This document shows positions 61,090 through 64,000 of a DNA stretch of 64,000 nucleotides, in pieces. The notes beneath the pieces were generated by a model that worked only from the letters and a program-made list of their open reading frames with translations, was not told the DNA's origin and did not search any database. The translations under genes and the position numbers were made by a program. Location of the stretch: NCBI GenBank assembly GCA_035295125.1, contig DATGJP010000012.1, positions 40,441 to 104,440 on the forward strand. Reading direction: 5' to 3'. The DNA is from JAICMB01 sp035295125. GTDB lineage: Bacteria; Acidobacteriota; Terriglobia; Bryobacterales; Bryobacteraceae. Within the stretch, counting starts at the first letter, position 1. Each line of letters starts with the position of its first letter.

Positions 61090-63794
61090 TTCCGCTCTTC
61101 AACTGGTTCCGCCGCAGCTTCCTGGAGCGCGGCCTCGATCGCGAGCTCCAATATCACTTGGATCGCCGCGTCGCCGACCTCTCCGCATCCGGCATTCCCG
61201 AGCCAGAGGCGCGACGCCGCGTTGCCGCCGAGCTCGGCCTCGTGCGGGTGCGCGAGGAAGTCCGCGATGTCTGGCTCACGCGCTGGCTCCGCGACTTCAT
61301 TTACGATCTCCGCTTCTCCGCCCGATCGTTCCTCCGCAGCCCTGGCTTCACCGCGGCGACGCTACTCTCGCTAGCCCTCGGCATCGGCGCCACCACCGCC
61401 ATTTACTCGTTGGTCGACCAGGTCATCCTGCACGCGCTCCCCGTCCACGAGCCCGAACGCCTGGTTCTGGTCGATTGGGATGGCGACGACCTCATCACCG
61501 GCGGCATAGGCAGTTCTAACCTGATGCCTTACCCCATCTGCCGCGAACTCCAGAAGCAGACCCGCTTGTTCGAGGGTGTCCTCTGCCGCGCTGAGATCCA
61601 GGTCAACCTCACAGCCGGCGGCGATCCCAGGCCAGTTGCCGCCGAGATCGTTTCCGGCAGCTACTTTTCCGTGCTCGGCGTCGGCCCCGCGCTCGGCCGC
61701 GTCATCGAACCCGAAGACGATGCCGCGCCCGGAGCCGGTTCGGTCGTGGTGCTCTCGTATGACTTCTGGCAGGCGCAGTTCGGCGGAGCCGCCAATATAG
61801 TCGGCAGCAAAGCCCTGATCGGCAAACAACCCATGACCGTGGTCGGCGTGGCTGCCGCCGGGTTTCGCGGCGTCGATGTCGGCGCCGTACCGGCCTTCTG
61901 GATGCCCACGTCCAGGTACGCGGACGCGAACCTCCCCACCAATGACGATCTCCTCAATAGCCCCACTCGCTGGCTGCAGATCCTCGCCCGCCTGCGTCCG
62001 GACGTCACGCCCGGGCGGGCGCAGGCCGGTTTGCGGCCGTGGTTCAAGGCGTGGCTCCAGGACAGCACGCTTCGCCCCGGCTTCCCCACGATTTCAGCCG
62101 ACCGTCGCCGCGCCTACCTGGCATCCAGTCTCGAAGTCACGCCAGCGCCCCAGGGCCATTCGCCGCTGCGCCAAAGTCTCTCCCAGCCGTTGTGGCTCCT
62201 GTTCGCTGCCACGGGCGTTCTGCTCGGTCTCGCCTGCCTGAACGTTGCCGGCCTCTTTCTCGCGCGCGGCTCCGCACGAGGACGTGAGATTGGCACGCGC
62301 CTAGCTCTGGGCGCTTCCAAAAGCCGTATTGGCCGCCAACTTCTCGCCGATAGCTTGCTGCTTGCGGTGGCAGGTGGTGTCCTTGGCGCGGTCCTGGCGC
62401 CGCTTGCGATCCGCGGGCTTATCGCGTTCCTACCGCAGGAGGTCGCCGCCAACGCCCTGCGCGACACCCTCAGCATTCGGCTGCTCACCTTCGCGTTCTT
62501 CGCCAGCCTGGCCGCCGGCCTCTTCAGCGGCCTGGCTCCCGCCCTCCGGGCTGGTGGCGACGGCCTGGTCAACTCGCTCCGCGAGCGCGGCGGCACTGGC
62601 TTCGGCGGTGTCCGTCTCCGCAAGGCGATCGTCACGCTCCAAGTGGCCTTCTCCCTCATTCTCCTCATCGGCGCCACCCTCTTCCTACGCACGCTCACCG
62701 GCCTGATGGCCAAAGGTCCTGGCTTCGATACGTCCGGCCTTCTCTCGTTCACTATCGCTCCGCTGGAGAATGGTTATGCCCGCGCTGACGCTTCGCGCCT
62801 GGTCCGCCGCCTCGACGAGCAGATCCGCGCCTTGCCCGCCGCCCGTTCCGCCGCCACTGCCCGGTTTGCCGTCCTCACCGGCGGTCACATCAGCAACAAA
62901 GTGACCATGCAGACTGATCGCCGCACCGTGACCGATGGCAGCATCAATTTCAACGCCGTCAGCCCCGGTTTCTTTGCCACCCTCGGCGTTCGCCTCGTCG
63001 CCGGCCGCGATTTCGACCAACGCGACTCCCGTCCCCCCGGCGAGCCCGGTCCCCATTCCGCCATCGTGAATCAGGCGTTCGTCAAGCGCTATCTGGCCGG
63101 CCGCAATCCCCTCGGCGTCCTCATCGCCCGCGGCGGTGGCGCCTCGAATGTCACGCCCAATAGCATTATCGTCGGCGTCGTCGCCGACATGAGCTATCGC
63201 GGTGTCCGCGATCAGTCCGAGCAGGTCTTCTTCCCGCTCTTCAATAGCGACGACACTGGCGCCACCTTCTACATCAAGGTGCGCGGCGCATCCGAGCAGG
63301 CAATTCCTTCCATCCGCCGCCTGGTCCGCGAGGACGACCCGCGGCTGCCGATCCTCTGGTTCCGCACTCTGGACGATCAGGTCAACCGCTCGCTCAGCAC
63401 CGAGCGCATGCTCGCCGCGCTCTCCGGCAGCTTCGGCGCGCTCGCACTGCTGCTTTCGTTGATCGGTCTCTACGGAGTGATGTCCTTCGTGGTCACCCGC
63501 CGGACCCGCGAAATCGGCATCCGCCTCGCGCTTGGCGCGACCGGCGCTTCCGCCATCCGCCTGGTCCTTCGCGACGCCGTCGTCATGATCGCCGCCGGCA
63601 TCGCCATTGCGCTCCCGTGTGTCGCCGCCCTCGGTAAGCTCGTCCAATCCCAGTTATTCGGCGTCACTGCTACCGATCCCGCGACCATTGCCGCCGCCGC
63701 ACTGGTCCTCGCCGCCGGCGCGCTCGCGGCAGCATTCATCCCCGCCTGGCGGGCTTCGAACGTGAGCCCCACGGACGCCCTACGGCTCGAATAG
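61086..63794 (+). CDS. ADOP-type MacB-like ABC transporter permease
   Basis: 902 residues. The N-terminal charged domain (FLERGLDRELQYHLDRRVAD) is followed by a first helix (GFTAATLLSLALGIGATTAI), a MacB-type periplasmic domain, three helices near residue 370 (LLFAATGVLLGLACLNVAGL), then a second periplasmic domain and final helices ending IPAWRASNVSPTDALR. This is the duplicated MacB/FtsX layout of the acidobacterial family, without its own ATPase gene nearby. It forms one transcript with the upstream PadR. Whether it exports a drug, peptide or lipid is not known. Confidence 0.93.
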   Translation: MIPLFNWFRRSFLERGLDRELQYHLDRRVADLSASGIPEPEARRRVAAELGLVRVREEVRDVWLTRWLRDFIYDLRFSARSFLRSPGFTAATLLSLALGIGATTAIYSLVDQVILHALPVHEPERLVLVDWDGDDLITGGIGSSNLMPYPICRELQKQTRLFEGVLCRAEIQVNLTAGGDPRPVAAEIVSGSYFSVLGVGPALGRVIEPEDDAAPGAGSVVVLSYDFWQAQFGGAANIVGSKALIGKQPMTVVGVAAAGFRGVDVGAVPAFWMPTSRYADANLPTNDDLLNSPTRWLQILARLRPDVTPGRAQAGLRPWFKAWLQDSTLRPGFPTISADRRRAYLASSLEVTPAPQGHSPLRQSLSQPLWLLFAATGVLLGLACLNVAGLFLARGSARGREIGTRLALGASKSRIGRQLLADSLLLAVAGGVLGAVLAPLAIRGLIAFLPQEVAANALRDTLSIRLLTFAFFASLAAGLFSGLAPALRAGGDGLVNSLRERGGTGFGGVRLRKAIVTLQVAFSLILLIGATLFLRTLTGLMAKGPGFDTSGLLSFTIAPLENGYARADASRLVRRLDEQIRALPAARSAATARFAVLTGGHISNKVTMQTDRRTVTDGSINFNAVSPGFFATLGVRLVAGRDFDQRDSRPPGEPGPHSAIVNQAFVKRYLAGRNPLGVLIARGGGASNVTPNSIIVGVVADMSYRGVRDQSEQVFFPLFNSDDTGATFYIKVRGASEQAIPSIRRLVREDDPRLPILWFRTLDDQVNRSLSTERMLAALSGSFGALALLLSLIGLYGVMSFVVTRRTREIGIRLALGATGASAIRLVLRDAVVMIAAGIAIALPCVAALGKLVQSQLFGVTATDPATIAAAALVLAAGALAAAFIPAWRASNVSPTDALRLE

Positions 63795-64000
63795 GCCGAT
63801 CGCCGCAGAACATTTCGAGTCCTGTCTGACATCTCACTCGGTTTGCTATTCACCATCTCAGAACGACTCGGGACACCGATTACTGACGCGAAATCCTCTT
63901 TCGCACGGGGAGTCCGGTGTCATGGCAGCGGTTCACCGGCTGTGACTGCTTTGGATCGCGGACGGATGACGCGGAAACTGGTCGGAACTGGATCGCGGTC

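Noticed and set aside
1..64000. tRNA, rRNA, CRISPR or prophage
   Set aside because: No TpsiC-arm-like GTTCGAATCC strings in gene gaps, no regularly spaced direct repeats, and no phage or transposase proteins were found.

Overview
The window looks like chromosomal DNA of an acidobacterium, most likely of the Solibacter/Bryobacter type. This rests on the proteins: two intact and one frameshifted very large MacB-like permeases of the acidobacterial 'ADOP' kind, two of them paired with PadR regulators; a secreted subtilase ending in a TIGR03437-like C-terminal domain; many small secreted proteins with Ala-X-Ala-type signal peptides; and high-GC, Arg/Ala-rich coding. Genes are dense on both strands. 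I saw no tRNA, rRNA, CRISPR, prophage or transposase gene.

Layout. 0-5 kb: start of ispD (cut by the window edge), a YacL-like membrane PIN/TRAM protein, an RRM RNA-binding protein, then an FAD monooxygenase overlapping its TetR regulator and an AlkD-like protein. 5.2-5.7 kb: hairpin-rich non-coding DNA. 5.7-10 kb: a membrane HD-GYP/GAF/GGDEF protein divergent from a B12-binding radical SAM protein. 10-13.7 kb (minus strand): a VOC protein and an operon of DAHP synthase, an unknown anchored protein and a PfkB kinase. The DAHP synthase is preceded by a complete attenuator whose 17-residue leader peptide has 8 aromatic residues. 13.8-17.8 kb: secreted subtilase and prmA, then a 227-bp element with 33-bp terminal inverted repeats. 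18-24 kb: DUF3999/DUF2339/TPR cluster, citrate synthase, MBL hydrolase. 24.6-28.7 kb: Bax1-I membrane protein, SIMPL protein, penicillin-acylase-type hydrolase, DUF3303 protein.

28.7-34.5 kb (minus strand): a compact six-gene lysine/diaminopimelate operon, transcribed dapE-like, asd, lysC, dapB, dapA, dapD; four of its five junctions overlap. 34.9-42 kb: a PadR/ADOP module, an exported DinB-fold protein, a leucine-rich-repeat protein and an ADOP gene split by a one-base shift in a G run. 42-47 kb: unknown secreted protein, class I aminotransferase (possibly the missing DapC function), YihY/BrkB membrane protein, TonB with a strong terminator. 47-54 kb (minus strand): small secreted protein, glnE overlapping a MOSC gene, tandem universal stress protein, receiver-like protein, galE, site-2 protease. 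54-60.4 kb: two methyltransferases, a Tricorn-like protease, HXXEE and DoxX-type membrane proteins. 60.7-63.8 kb: a second PadR/ADOP module. The last ~200 bases hold nothing I can call.

The strongest regulatory features are the aromatic attenuator at 13.55-13.72 kb, inverted repeats at the start codons of both PadR genes, and a dispersed intergenic motif (GGAAGGGTRRAGC) found at five sites.
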